A stretch of DNA of 15,886 bases from UBA12088 sp964568345 (GTDB lineage Bacteria > Patescibacteriota > Minisyncoccia > Phycocordibacterales > UBA12088), in the NCBI GenBank assembly GCA_964568345.1, contig CAZMPG010000028.1, forward strand, positions 1-15,886, read 5' to 3'. The notes below the pieces were generated by a model. It was not told the DNA's origin. It was given only the letters and a program-made list of their open reading frames with translations, and did no database searches. Of this stretch, positions 1 through 6,449 are shown piece after piece; the stretch's first letter is position 1; every line of letters starts with the position of its first letter. The position numbers and the translations under genes were made by a program.

Positions 1-435
1 CCGCTCCCCGGCGGAGGCGTCGCCGAGGTGAAGCTCGACTTCGAGACGATCCGCGTCCTGGGCGAGGTGGCACGGTCCTACGGTCTCGCCGGCGCCGTGC
101 AGCATGGCGCGAGCACGCTGCCCGACTCCCTCTTCCACCGCTTCCCCGAGGTCGAGACGGCCGAGATCCACCTGGCGACGGGCTTCCGGAACGCGCTCTA
201 CGAGCACCCGGAGTTCCCGGCGGACCTGCATCGCGAGATCGAGGAGTGGTGCTTCGCGAACGCCGCCGACGAGCGCAAGGAAGGCCAGACCGACCAGCAG
301 TTCGTCTACACGTCGCGCAAGAAGGCGATCGGACCGTTCAAGCGCCAGCTGTGGGACCTGCCGACGAAGGATGCGATCCTCGCATCGCAGGCCGAGAAGA
401 TCGCCTACCTGTACGACCAGCTCCGCGCCCCCGCC
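1..435 (+). CDS. fba: Class II fructose-bisphosphate aldolase, C-terminal part (5' end outside window)
   Basis: The frame is already open at base 1, so the gene starts upstream and the in-frame GTG at 28 is internal. The visible part resembles the end of zinc-dependent class II aldolases, which cleave or form fructose-1,6-bisphosphate in glycolysis. It has an HGAST-LPDSLFH segment, an EIHLATGFRNALYEHP segment and a C-terminal RKKAIGPFKRQLWDLP segment as in the long aldolase subfamily. Family similarity ends near YLYDQL (about base 420). There is no stop where the family normally ends: the frame stays open to 1395, but only as the antisense shadow of the SH3-domain gene. A one-base shift near the C-run at 428-432 would give a stop at 485-487. 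The end given here is where similarity ceases, not a stop codon. The family assignment is fairly firm; the 3' end is unresolved. Confidence 0.72.
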
Positions 436-1259
436 GCTACGAGCACGTGCTCCGGCACCCACCCCACCGTTCCGTCGTATGTCGTGACCTGCCACCAGTA
501 CACCTCATCCACGCGACTCGGCACCCCTGCGATCGTCGCCTCCTCCCCCTCGCCGAGCTCCGCGACCGGTAAGCCACCACCAGCGCGGTCGTACGCATTC
601 ACGGGGCTTGTGGCGCGCACGCGCATGCCGGCGTGCCAGTCCTGCTCGCTCGAGCCGGTGAGAACGTCCTCCGCCACCCACCCATCGGTCAAGCCTTCCC
701 CATCAACGTACCACCAGCGCGAGCCGTGCGCGTACTCCGGGCCGTGCCCGATACGGGCGACGACGCCAGAACGCAGCGTGCCCTGTGACACGATGCCACC
801 GGGGATGTTCCAGAGGTCGGTCGGCACGAGCGCTTGCACGTGCCCGCCGACGTCGGTGCCGGCGAGATCCCCTTTGCCTGCGACGATGAGCGATGTGGCT
901 TCGACCCACCCCTCCGTACCCTCGGTGTCGCGCACCCGGAGCGCACGGTACCCGAACGGGCCGGAGCGCTGCCCCTCGACGAGGGTGAGGCGCGCTCCCG
1001 GGGGAAACGCCGACGTGCTCCCCGTAGAGCTGTCGCTCTCGTACGGTGCCTCTTCGAGCGTTACGACGTCCGTCCCCACGGGGGTGTCTTCGTCCACCGC
1101 AACACCAGCGACGAGCGGGGTGAGCCCGAGCGATATGCCGAGGTGCTCCTCGAGCACTCCGGGGAGGCGCTGGAGCGCCTGCCCCACGATGAGGAAGGCG
1201 ATGAGTGCGAGGAACACGTCCTCGATTGTTACCTGCTTCGTCGTACTCTCCTCTGCCAT
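405..1259 (-). CDS. Membrane-anchored protein with three bacterial SH3 (SH3b) repeats
   Basis: This 284-residue protein has a short cytoplasmic N-terminus, one hydrophobic segment at about residues 14-30 (VFLALIAFLIVG) and an extracellular region. That region holds three SH3b-like repeats at about 62-125, 140-200 and 210-273. Each ends in the typical G-W-V signature (TEGWVEATSLI, TDGWVAEDVL, VGWVPEHVLV). SH3b domains usually bind cell-wall peptides or glycans, so a surface or envelope role is inferred; no catalytic domain is visible. The last residues (AAGARSWSYR) fall after the third domain and are encoded opposite the aldolase tail, so they may not be original. The ATG at 1259 is supported by a -10-like TAGAAT exactly 6 nt upstream. 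The specific function is not recognised. Confidence 0.82.
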   Translation of the reverse strand: MAEESTTKQVTIEDVFLALIAFLIVGQALQRLPGVLEEHLGISLGLTPLVAGVAVDEDTPVGTDVVTLEEAPYESDSSTGSTSAFPPGARLTLVEGQRSGPFGYRALRVRDTEGTEGWVEATSLIVAGKGDLAGTDVGGHVQALVPTDLWNIPGGIVSQGTLRSGVVARIGHGPEYAHGSRWWYVDGEGLTDGWVAEDVLTGSSEQDWHAGMRVRATSPVNAYDRAGGGLPVAELGEGEEATIAGVPSRVDEVYWWQVTTYDGTVGWVPEHVLVAAGARSWSYR

Positions 1260-1271
1260 GAGGCTATTCTA
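1260..1271 (-). promoter_or_regulatory. Putative leaderless promoter of the SH3b gene
   Basis: On the minus strand TAGAAT (1271-1266, 5 of 6 matches to TATAAT) is followed by six bases and then the ATG at 1259. This would place transcription start at or next to the A of the start codon. No Shine-Dalgarno sequence and no clear -35 box are seen. Confidence 0.5.
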
Positions 1272-1324
1272 CACCACCGCGGCGTATCGGCGCGTGCGGC
1301 ACGCGCACCCCGCGCCCCGGCGCA

Positions 1325-2743
1325 CTACCGAGGCTCACCGGTCACCGCCGCGCCGAGCGCGAAGAGCGTCGTCTCCGCACGCTCCGGCGCCATGAGCTGC
1401 AAGCCGACGGGGAGCGTGTCTGCCTCGCGCATCACCGTGCCGCACGGCACCGAGAGAGCGGGTACGCCGATGATGTTCGCAGATACGGTGAAGACATCCT
1501 CGAGGTACATTGCGAGCGGGTCGGTCGTCTTCTCCCCTACCCTGAAGGCAGGCGACGGCGTCGTCGGGGTAGCGATAGCATCCACCGTCTCAAACGCCGC
1601 ACGCGCATCGGCCCGGATACGCTCACGGGCGATCATCGCGGTGCGGTAGAAAGCATCGTAGTAGCCCGAGGAGAGCACGTACGTACCGAGGAGGATGCGG
1701 CGGCGCACCTCCTTCCCGAAGCCGCTGCCACGCGATTGGCGATAGTCGTCTATGCGGTCGGCGCCATCCACGTGGAGCCCGTAGCGCACCCCATCGAAAC
1801 GCGCCAGGTTCGCGGAGACCTCCGCGGGCATGATGATGTAGTACGTCGCGAGCGAGCGATCTATCGTCGGGAGCTCGATGTCCACAATGCGGTGCCCCGC
1901 TGCTTCGAGCTTCGCAAGGCCCGCCTCAAACGCGGCGAGGACGTCGGGGTCAACGCCTTTTGCGAGGAATGCGCGCGGCACGCCGATCGTATACGTCGCC
2001 TTCGACATGGGAGGATCGGCGTCGGGAAGCGACGTTGCATCCAAGGGGTCATGGCCGCGGATGACCTCGAAGAGGAGCTCTGCATCAGCGACCGTGCGGG
2101 TGAGCGGCCCGATAACGTCGAGCGAGGAGCCCATCGCCATGAGCCCGTGGCGCGACACGCTCCCGTACGTCGGCTTGAGGCCCACGATCCCGCAGAATGC
2201 TGCCGGCTGGCGTATCGAGCCGCCGGTGTCCGAGCCAAGCGCCGCCGGCGCAAGGTCGCCTGCAACCGCTGCCGCAGACCCTCCCGACGAGCCACCCGGC
2301 ACCCGTCCGGGTGCGAGCGGGTTCTTCGTAGGGCCGAATGCGCTCTTCTCTGTCGAGGAGCCCATCGCAAACTCGTCCATGTTGGTGCGGCCGAGGAAGA
2401 TGGCTCCAGCTGCCTTGAGGCGCGCGATTGCCGTCGCATCGTACGTCGCGCGGTAGTGTTCGAGCATCTTCGACGCAGCGCTCGCTGTCTTGCCGCGGAT
2501 GAGGATGTTGTCCTTGATGGCAAGCGGCACGCCGAGGAGCGGCTGTGCATCGCCAGCGGCGATACGGGCGTCAGCTGCCTGTGCCTGCGCGCGCACGTCG
2601 TCGTACACCTCGAGGTACGCGTGGAGGTCGGGGTTACGAGCGGCGATTGCTCCGAGGTAGCTGTCGGCAAGCTCCACCGCGGAGACCTGCTTCGCGGCGA
2701 GGAGCGCGCGGGCTTCTCGGACGGTGTGGGGGGTGGGGGTCAT
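1325..2743 (-). CDS. gatA: Asp-tRNA(Asn)/Glu-tRNA(Gln) amidotransferase subunit A
   Basis: This 472-residue amidase-signature protein hydrolyses glutamine and passes ammonia to GatB for transamidation of mischarged Glu-tRNA(Gln) or Asp-tRNA(Asn). The full Lys-cisSer-Ser triad is present: Lys77 in LAIKDN, Ser152 in the GGSSGGSAAA stretch and Ser176 in GSDTGGSIRQPA. Spacing matches the known GatA triad (79/154/178 in Staphylococcus aureus) with a constant offset of 2. Length is near the usual 480 or so. The ATG overlaps the gatC stop as ATGA (2743-2740), so the two genes are translationally coupled. gatB is not in the window. It probably shares the gatC promoter. Confidence 0.96.
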   Translation of the reverse strand: MTPTPHTVREARALLAAKQVSAVELADSYLGAIAARNPDLHAYLEVYDDVRAQAQAADARIAAGDAQPLLGVPLAIKDNILIRGKTASAASKMLEHYRATYDATAIARLKAAGAIFLGRTNMDEFAMGSSTEKSAFGPTKNPLAPGRVPGGSSGGSAAAVAGDLAPAALGSDTGGSIRQPAAFCGIVGLKPTYGSVSRHGLMAMGSSLDVIGPLTRTVADAELLFEVIRGHDPLDATSLPDADPPMSKATYTIGVPRAFLAKGVDPDVLAAFEAGLAKLEAAGHRIVDIELPTIDRSLATYYIIMPAEVSANLARFDGVRYGLHVDGADRIDDYRQSRGSGFGKEVRRRILLGTYVLSSGYYDAFYRTAMIARERIRADARAAFETVDAIATPTTPSPAFRVGEKTTDPLAMYLEDVFTVSANIIGVPALSVPCGTVMREADTLPVGLQLMAPERAETTLFALGAAVTGEPR

Positions 2744-3027
2744 AGCGAGAGGATCTTCTTCACCCGGAGGTACTCGCCGTCGCGGTCGGGGGCTTGAGAG
2801 AGGATCTCCTCGGTGTATGCGCGCGGGGCATTCGTCACGACGTCGTCGCGCAGCACGTTTCGGAGCGTTGGCACCTGCGGCGTACCCTGGTCGGCAGCAA
2901 GCGACTGGACTTCAGAGACATAGCCGAGGATGGCGCTTATCTCGCTCGCGAGCATGTCGAGCTCGGCTTCGGGCACCGCAATGAGCGCGAGCTCTGCAAG
3001 CTTGGTAATGTCGGCGCGGGTGATCAT
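2740..3027 (-). CDS. gatC: Asp-tRNA(Asn)/Glu-tRNA(Gln) amidotransferase subunit C
   Basis: This 95-residue protein has the GatC pattern: an N-terminal helix ITRADITKLAELALI, a second helix with EISAILGYVSEVQSL, and a C-terminal segment LRDDVVTNAP...ILSQAPDRDGEYLRVKKIL. GatC wraps around GatA and stabilises its contact with GatB. It is the first gene of a gatC-gatA pair with a 4-nt ATGA overlap. The ATG at 3027 lies 6 nt after a TATAGT box, which fixes the start and suggests a leaderless transcript. Confidence 0.95.
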   Translation of the reverse strand: MITRADITKLAELALIAVPEAELDMLASEISAILGYVSEVQSLAADQGTPQVPTLRNVLRDDVVTNAPRAYTEEILSQAPDRDGEYLRVKKILSL

Positions 3028-3039
3028 GGGCAGACTATA
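3028..3039 (-). promoter_or_regulatory. Putative leaderless promoter of gatC-gatA
   Basis: Minus-strand TATAGT (3039-3034, 5 of 6 to consensus), then six bases, then ATG. There is no purine-rich ribosome binding site between them. No convincing -35 box is seen upstream. Confidence 0.6.
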
Positions 3040-3093
3040 GCACGACGATGGGCGGTAGACTACGGAGGGGACGGGAGATACTGTTTCCAGTGT

Positions 3094-5166
3094 CTATGGT
3101 CTATCGTCCCGCCGCACCCTTTCGAGAAATTCCTCCTCACTGAGCACCTCGACACCGAGTGTACGCGCTTTCGCCACCTTGCTCCCCGGCTTCTTGCCGG
3201 CGACAACAAAGCTCGTTGCACGGGACACGCTCCCCGTAGCGCTGCCGCCGAGACTGCGGATGAGCTCCTCGGCCTCCTCGCGGGAATATGCGGCAAGCGT
3301 GCCGGTAACGACGACCGTTGTTCCGGTGAGTAGACCCTCGCGCGGCTGCTCCCCGGGTGTGGCAATACGGAGCTCGGGGAGGAGCTTAGCGAGGAGCTTC
3401 TTGTGCACCGGATCAATGAACCACTGTACGACCGATGCGGCAACAATAGGGCCGATGCCGCCAACCGCCTCGAGCTCCTCGCGCGATGCGCCGCCAAGCT
3501 TTTCCATGGTGCTGAAGTGTAGAGCGAGGTCGCGCGCCGTCTCCTCGCCCACATGCTCGATAGAGAGACCGGTGAGAAGACGTGCGAGGGTCGTCTCCCG
3601 CGCATGGTCAATACCCCTGAGGAGATTGCGCACCGCTTTCTCCTTGAAGCCGGGGAGGCCCGTGAGGTCCCCTTCGCTGAGGCGGAAGAGGTCGGCGGGG
3701 GTCGAGATGAGCCCCCGCTCGAGGAGGAGGTCCACGATCTCCGGCCCGAGCCCATCAATATCGAGGGCCTTCTTGGAGACGAAGTGGTGCATGCGGCGGG
3801 CAACTTGCTCAAATGAATCTCGGGATACGCAGCGCCACGCGACCGCCCCCGGTACTCGCTCGATAGCACCATCGCCGCCGCACGCCGCCACGTGCGTGGG
3901 GAAGCGGTAGGGCCGCTCGCGCCCGCTCCGCAGGTCTGGTAGCGCCGCGACGATCTCGGGTATCACGTCCCCCGCTTTCTGGAGGATGACCGTGTCGCCG
4001 ATACGCACATCGAGCCGCTGTATCTGGTCTTCGTTGTGAAGCGTCGCCCGTGAGACGACCGATCCAGCGACCCGCACCGGGGTGAGCACCGCAACCGGCG
4101 TGAGCACCCCAGTGCGCCCGACCTGGAGTACAATGTCCTCCACCCGCGTCGTCACCTGCTCCGCGGGAAACTTGTACGCCACGCCGAAGCGCGGCGCGAG
4201 CGCGGTGTAGCCGAGAGTGTGCTGGAGGGAGACATCATTCACCTTGAGCACCACGCCATCAAGATCATACGGAAGAGTTGCGCGCTTCTTCTCGGCACTT
4301 TGATAGAAGCGCTCTACCTCACCCACAGTGCCGCACACCGCGTGTGCATCGTTTACGGGAAAGCCGAGCGAAGCAAGGTATGCAAGCTCCTCCGCTTGGG
4401 TTGCTGGCTCTTCGCCGCGTACGCCCCTGTCCGACCCGACGCCATGAACCGTCGAAGCAGCGATGCGGTCTATGTCGTAGATGAACGCACTGAGCCGACG
4501 CCCCGCGGTAACTCCCGGGTCGAGCTGGCGGAGGGATCCTGCGGCGGCGTTCCTGCAGTTCGCAAAGAGTGGCTCACCGCGCTCCCCGCGCTCGACGTTG
4601 ATGCGAGCAAGCTCGCTCCGCGGCAGCCACGCTTCCCCACCCACAATGATACTCACCGGCTCAGTAAGCCGCTGCGGCAATGCCCGAATGGTGCGGAGAT
4701 TTGCGGTGATGTCCTCACCCACCTCGCCGTTGCCCCGCGTCGCTCCACGCACGAAGACGCCGCGTTCGTAGGTGAGCACGATCTTAAGGCCGTCTATCTT
4801 GTGCTCCGCACAGAGCGTGAGCGTGGCGCTTGCGGCCCCCTCCTTCTCAAGGTATCGCAGCGCGCGGTCGCGCCATGCGGCGAGCTCCTCCTCGGTAAAC
4901 ACGTTGTCGAACGACCACTGCCGCACCTCGTGCCGCACCTTGGCAAACTCACGCTGCGGCGCGCCGCCGACCCTTTCTGACGCGCTGCCGGCAACCCAGA
5001 GCGAGGGGTGTGCTGCTTCAAGCTCGCGGAGCTCCCGTATGAGCGCATCGTATGCTTCGTCGCTTATTTCCGGAGCATCCTGCTCGTGGTAGCGCTTCTG
5101 GTGGTACGCCACGAGCTCGCGGAGCCTTGCGACACGTTCTTGAACGGTCTTTGAGATCCGTGCCAT
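3094..5166 (-). CDS. ligA: NAD-dependent DNA ligase with degenerate zinc finger
   Basis: At 690 residues this is full length for LigA, which seals nicks in DNA replication and repair. Domain Ia (about 10-55) binds NAD. The adenylation domain has the catalytic KIDG at Lys123, then GATRGNG at 141-147 (usually GATRGDG) and FANCRNAAAGSLRQLDP at 201-217 (usually FANPRN). The OB fold follows (about 340-410), then the zinc-finger region, helix-hairpin-helix repeats (about 465-585) and a C-terminal BRCT domain (about 610-690). In the zinc finger only Cys429 and Cys446 remain; the other two expected cysteines are Val426 and Ser451. The ATG at 5166 is supported by an extended -10 box 6 nt upstream. It lies downstream of pilD on the same strand, separated by a heptad hairpin. 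Confidence 0.96.
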   Translation of the reverse strand: MARISKTVQERVARLRELVAYHQKRYHEQDAPEISDEAYDALIRELRELEAAHPSLWVAGSASERVGGAPQREFAKVRHEVRQWSFDNVFTEEELAAWRDRALRYLEKEGAASATLTLCAEHKIDGLKIVLTYERGVFVRGATRGNGEVGEDITANLRTIRALPQRLTEPVSIIVGGEAWLPRSELARINVERGERGEPLFANCRNAAAGSLRQLDPGVTAGRRLSAFIYDIDRIAASTVHGVGSDRGVRGEEPATQAEELAYLASLGFPVNDAHAVCGTVGEVERFYQSAEKKRATLPYDLDGVVLKVNDVSLQHTLGYTALAPRFGVAYKFPAEQVTTRVEDIVLQVGRTGVLTPVAVLTPVRVAGSVVSRATLHNEDQIQRLDVRIGDTVILQKAGDVIPEIVAALPDLRSGRERPYRFPTHVAACGGDGAIERVPGAVAWRCVSRDSFEQVARRMHHFVSKKALDIDGLGPEIVDLLLERGLISTPADLFRLSEGDLTGLPGFKEKAVRNLLRGIDHARETTLARLLTGLSIEHVGEETARDLALHFSTMEKLGGASREELEAVGGIGPIVAASVVQWFIDPVHKKLLAKLLPELRIATPGEQPREGLLTGTTVVVTGTLAAYSREEAEELIRSLGGSATGSVSRATSFVVAGKKPGSKVAKARTLGVEVLSEEEFLERVRRDDRP

Positions 5167-5181
5167 GGGGGAAGGATAACA
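5167..5181 (-). promoter_or_regulatory. Putative leaderless extended -10 promoter of ligA
   Basis: Minus-strand TGTTATCCT is a TGn-extended -10 (hexamer TATCCT, 4 of 6), followed by six bases and the ligA ATG. The same spacing is seen at five other genes in the window. It sits just downstream of the pyrimidine arm of a heptad hairpin. Confidence 0.45.
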
Positions 5182-5185
5182 TGCC

Positions 5186-5290
5186 GCGAGAGAAAAGTGC
5201 TAAGAGAAAAGAGGAAGGGACGGATTGATACCGTGCTGTTTCTTTTCACTTTTCTCTTATTACTTCCCTCTTCTCTCCGTACCTTTTCTC
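5186..5290. repeat. Heptad-repeat hairpin element, copy 1 (pilD-ligA spacer)
   Basis: The left arm (5187-5218) is purine-rich and falls into 7-nt units (GAGAAAA, GTGCTAA, GAGAAAA, GAGGAAG). The core is 5219-5240 (GACGGATTGATACC...). The right arm (5241-5290) reads in 7-nt units TTTTCAC, TTTTCTC, TTATTAC, TTCCCTC, TTCTCTC. The arms are complementary, so RNA from either strand could fold. The element fills nearly the whole gap between the pilD stop and the ligA promoter. Confidence 0.75.
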
Positions 5291-6231
5291 TACAATCCAA
5301 CGAACGCCCCAAGCGTAAAGCCAGTGAAGTACACGATCGCAGTACCGATAACGAGGAATGGGCCGAAGGGGATTTCGGAGTGGAGCGAGAGGGGCGAGAG
5401 GAAAGAGGAGAGAGGAGAGAGGAGAGAGCCGGAACAAACACGGCCGGCGAGGCGCTGGAGCGCCATGAGGGAGAGCGACACCGCGGCGCCAATCCAGAAG
5501 GCAAACATGATAGCCGAGCCGCCGCCCTGAAGGCCAAGCAGCCAGCCGATGCCGAGTGCGAGCTTGCCGTCGCCGAGGCCGATCCACCGCCCGCCGGACA
5601 CCTTCCAGAGGAGGTAGAAGGGGAGGAAGAGGAGGGGGCCGGCGAGGATGGGAGAGAGAAGGGAAAAGTAAAAAGAGAAAAGAGGAAAGGAAAAAGGGAA
5701 AAGGGAAACGGATGAGACAATGGACGAAAGACTGTGGGAGGAGAGCGAGGAAGAGAGTGTGGGGAGTGTGCCGACGACGAATGCGATCGCGGCAAAGGTG
5801 TACGAGAGGCGGTCGGGGATGAGCGTAGTGCGAAGGTCGTAGACCAGTATGGCGATGAGGAGGGACCACGCGGTGAGAGAAAAGAGAAAAGAGAAAAGAG
5901 AAAAGAAGCACGATGACGACATAGACGAGCACTGGAGCGTGCCGTGAGTGAGGTACACCGCCACAAAAGTGAGCGCGGTCGCAAGCTCGACCAGGGGGTA
6001 CTGGGGGGAGATACGGGCTTTACACGTGCGGCAGCGGCCAAGCTGGAGGAGGTAGGAGAAGACGGGTACGAGCTCGTACCAGCGGAGCTGCGCACCGCAA
6101 GACATGCAGCGGCTCCGCCCGCCGAGCGACTCTTCCCTTTCGCCCCGGAGCACTACGACATTGAGGAAGCTTCCTACCGCGAGGCCAAGGAGGGAGATGA
6201 GGGTTAGTGGGAGTACGCTTTGGTCAAGCAT
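5290..6231 (-). CDS. pilD: Prepilin peptidase (type IV leader peptidase) with three low-complexity insertions
   Basis: This polytopic membrane aspartyl protease cleaves prepilins after the leader Gly and methylates the new N-terminus. It has 313 residues. The N-terminal domain carries two CxxC pairs (Cys42/45 and Cys67/70). The catalytic aspartates are Asp132 in YDLRTTLIPD and Asp221 in the GLGDGK motif. Three Phe/Ser/Leu-rich stretches at about 109-119, 160-196 and 268-284 are encoded by pyrimidine heptad tracts and lie between conserved segments. The third ends just before the conserved IPFGPFL. They lengthen the protein beyond the usual 240-290 residues, yet the frame is intact and all catalytic residues remain. 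The ATG lies 6 nt after TATACC. It is the last pilus gene of the locus. A change of one 7-nt unit would break the frame. Confidence 0.93.
   Translation of the reverse strand: MLDQSVLPLTLISLLGLAVGSFLNVVVLRGEREESLGGRSRCMSCGAQLRWYELVPVFSYLLQLGRCRTCKARISPQYPLVELATALTFVAVYLTHGTLQCSSMSSSCFFSLFSFLFSLTAWSLLIAILVYDLRTTLIPDRLSYTFAAIAFVVGTLPTLSSSLSSHSLSSIVSSVSLFPFSFPLFSFYFSLLSPILAGPLLFLPFYLLWKVSGGRWIGLGDGKLALGIGWLLGLQGGGSAIMFAFWIGAAVSLSLMALQRLAGRVCSGSLLSPLSSFLSPLSLHSEIPFGPFLVIGTAIVYFTGFTLGAFVGL
5378..5428. repeat. Purine heptad tract inside pilD (third insertion)
   Basis: This nearly pure purine tract on the plus strand ends in three exact tandem copies of GGAGAGA (5407-5427). It encodes the Ser/Leu/Pro-rich stretch just before IPFGPFL of the prepilin peptidase. 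No inverted pyrimidine arm is present. Confidence 0.75.
5650..5711. repeat. Degenerate purine heptad tract inside pilD (second insertion)
   Basis: About 60 nt of almost pure purine with a 7-nt period (GAAAAGT, AAAAAGA, GAAAAGA, GGAAAGG, AAAAAGG, GAAAAGG, GAAACGG). It encodes a Phe/Ser-rich loop or membrane segment in the prepilin peptidase. Only the purine arm is present. Confidence 0.7.
5877..5904. repeat. (GAGAAAA)4 heptanucleotide array inside pilD (first insertion)
   Basis: Four perfect tandem copies of GAGAAAA on the plus strand. Read as minus-strand codons they give the FSLFSFLFSL run upstream of the catalytic Asp132. The total of 28 bp is not a multiple of three, so gain or loss of one unit would shift the pilD frame before both catalytic aspartates. 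Confidence 0.85.
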
Positions 6232-6243
6232 AGTTATGGTATA
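6232..6243 (-). promoter_or_regulatory. Putative leaderless promoter of pilD
   Basis: Minus-strand TATACC (6243-6238), six bases, then ATG. The hexamer matches TATAAT at 4 of 6. It is supported mainly by the identical spacing at other genes. Confidence 0.4.
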
Positions 6244-6348
6244 ACCTCACCATGCCGTACCCACACAGCCTATCCTGTCGCCATGAAGTGCGGTTGTGAG
6301 GGAGTGGTGGTGCGGGTGCTTGTGGGTAAAATATCGCATCTCGTTGTT

Positions 6349-6381
6349 CCCTCCCCCTTATCAAGGATGATGCGGGGAGGG
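6349..6381. repeat. Inverted repeat in the pilX-pilD spacer
   Basis: CCCTCCCC (from 6349) pairs with GGGGAGGG (6374-6381) over a loop of about 17 nt. No U-tract follows on the minus strand, so it is not a clear intrinsic terminator. The rest of the 218-nt spacer (6232-6449) shows only short chance frames. Confidence 0.5.
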
Positions 6382-6449
6382 ATTGCTGGTTGCTGCGAAG
6401 AGCCCGCCGCCCCACCTCCTTGGTCAAGAGATAGGGTTCCACTCTAGGC

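Noticed and set aside
436..1395. Continuation of the aldolase frame as a Ser/Thr/Pro-rich protein to 1395
   Set aside because: It is antisense to the SH3b gene, which has clear domains and a promoter; the translated sequence is low-complexity and unlike any aldolase.
1736..2797. Long plus-strand frame opposite gatA
   Set aside because: Arg/Cys-rich antisense shadow of a well conserved gatA; no domain recognised.
4219..4980. Plus-strand frame opposite ligA
   Set aside because: Shadow frame of the conserved ligase; composition typical of antisense reading in G+C-rich genes.
5197..5715. Glu/Arg/Lys-rich plus-strand frame resembling a charged coiled-coil protein
   Set aside because: The charged sequence is simply the purine heptad tracts read on the opposite strand of pilD.
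6220..6447. Short frames on both strands in the pilX-pilD spacer
   Set aside because: No recognisable features; an inverted repeat lies inside them, and the plus-strand frame overlaps the pilD start and promoter.
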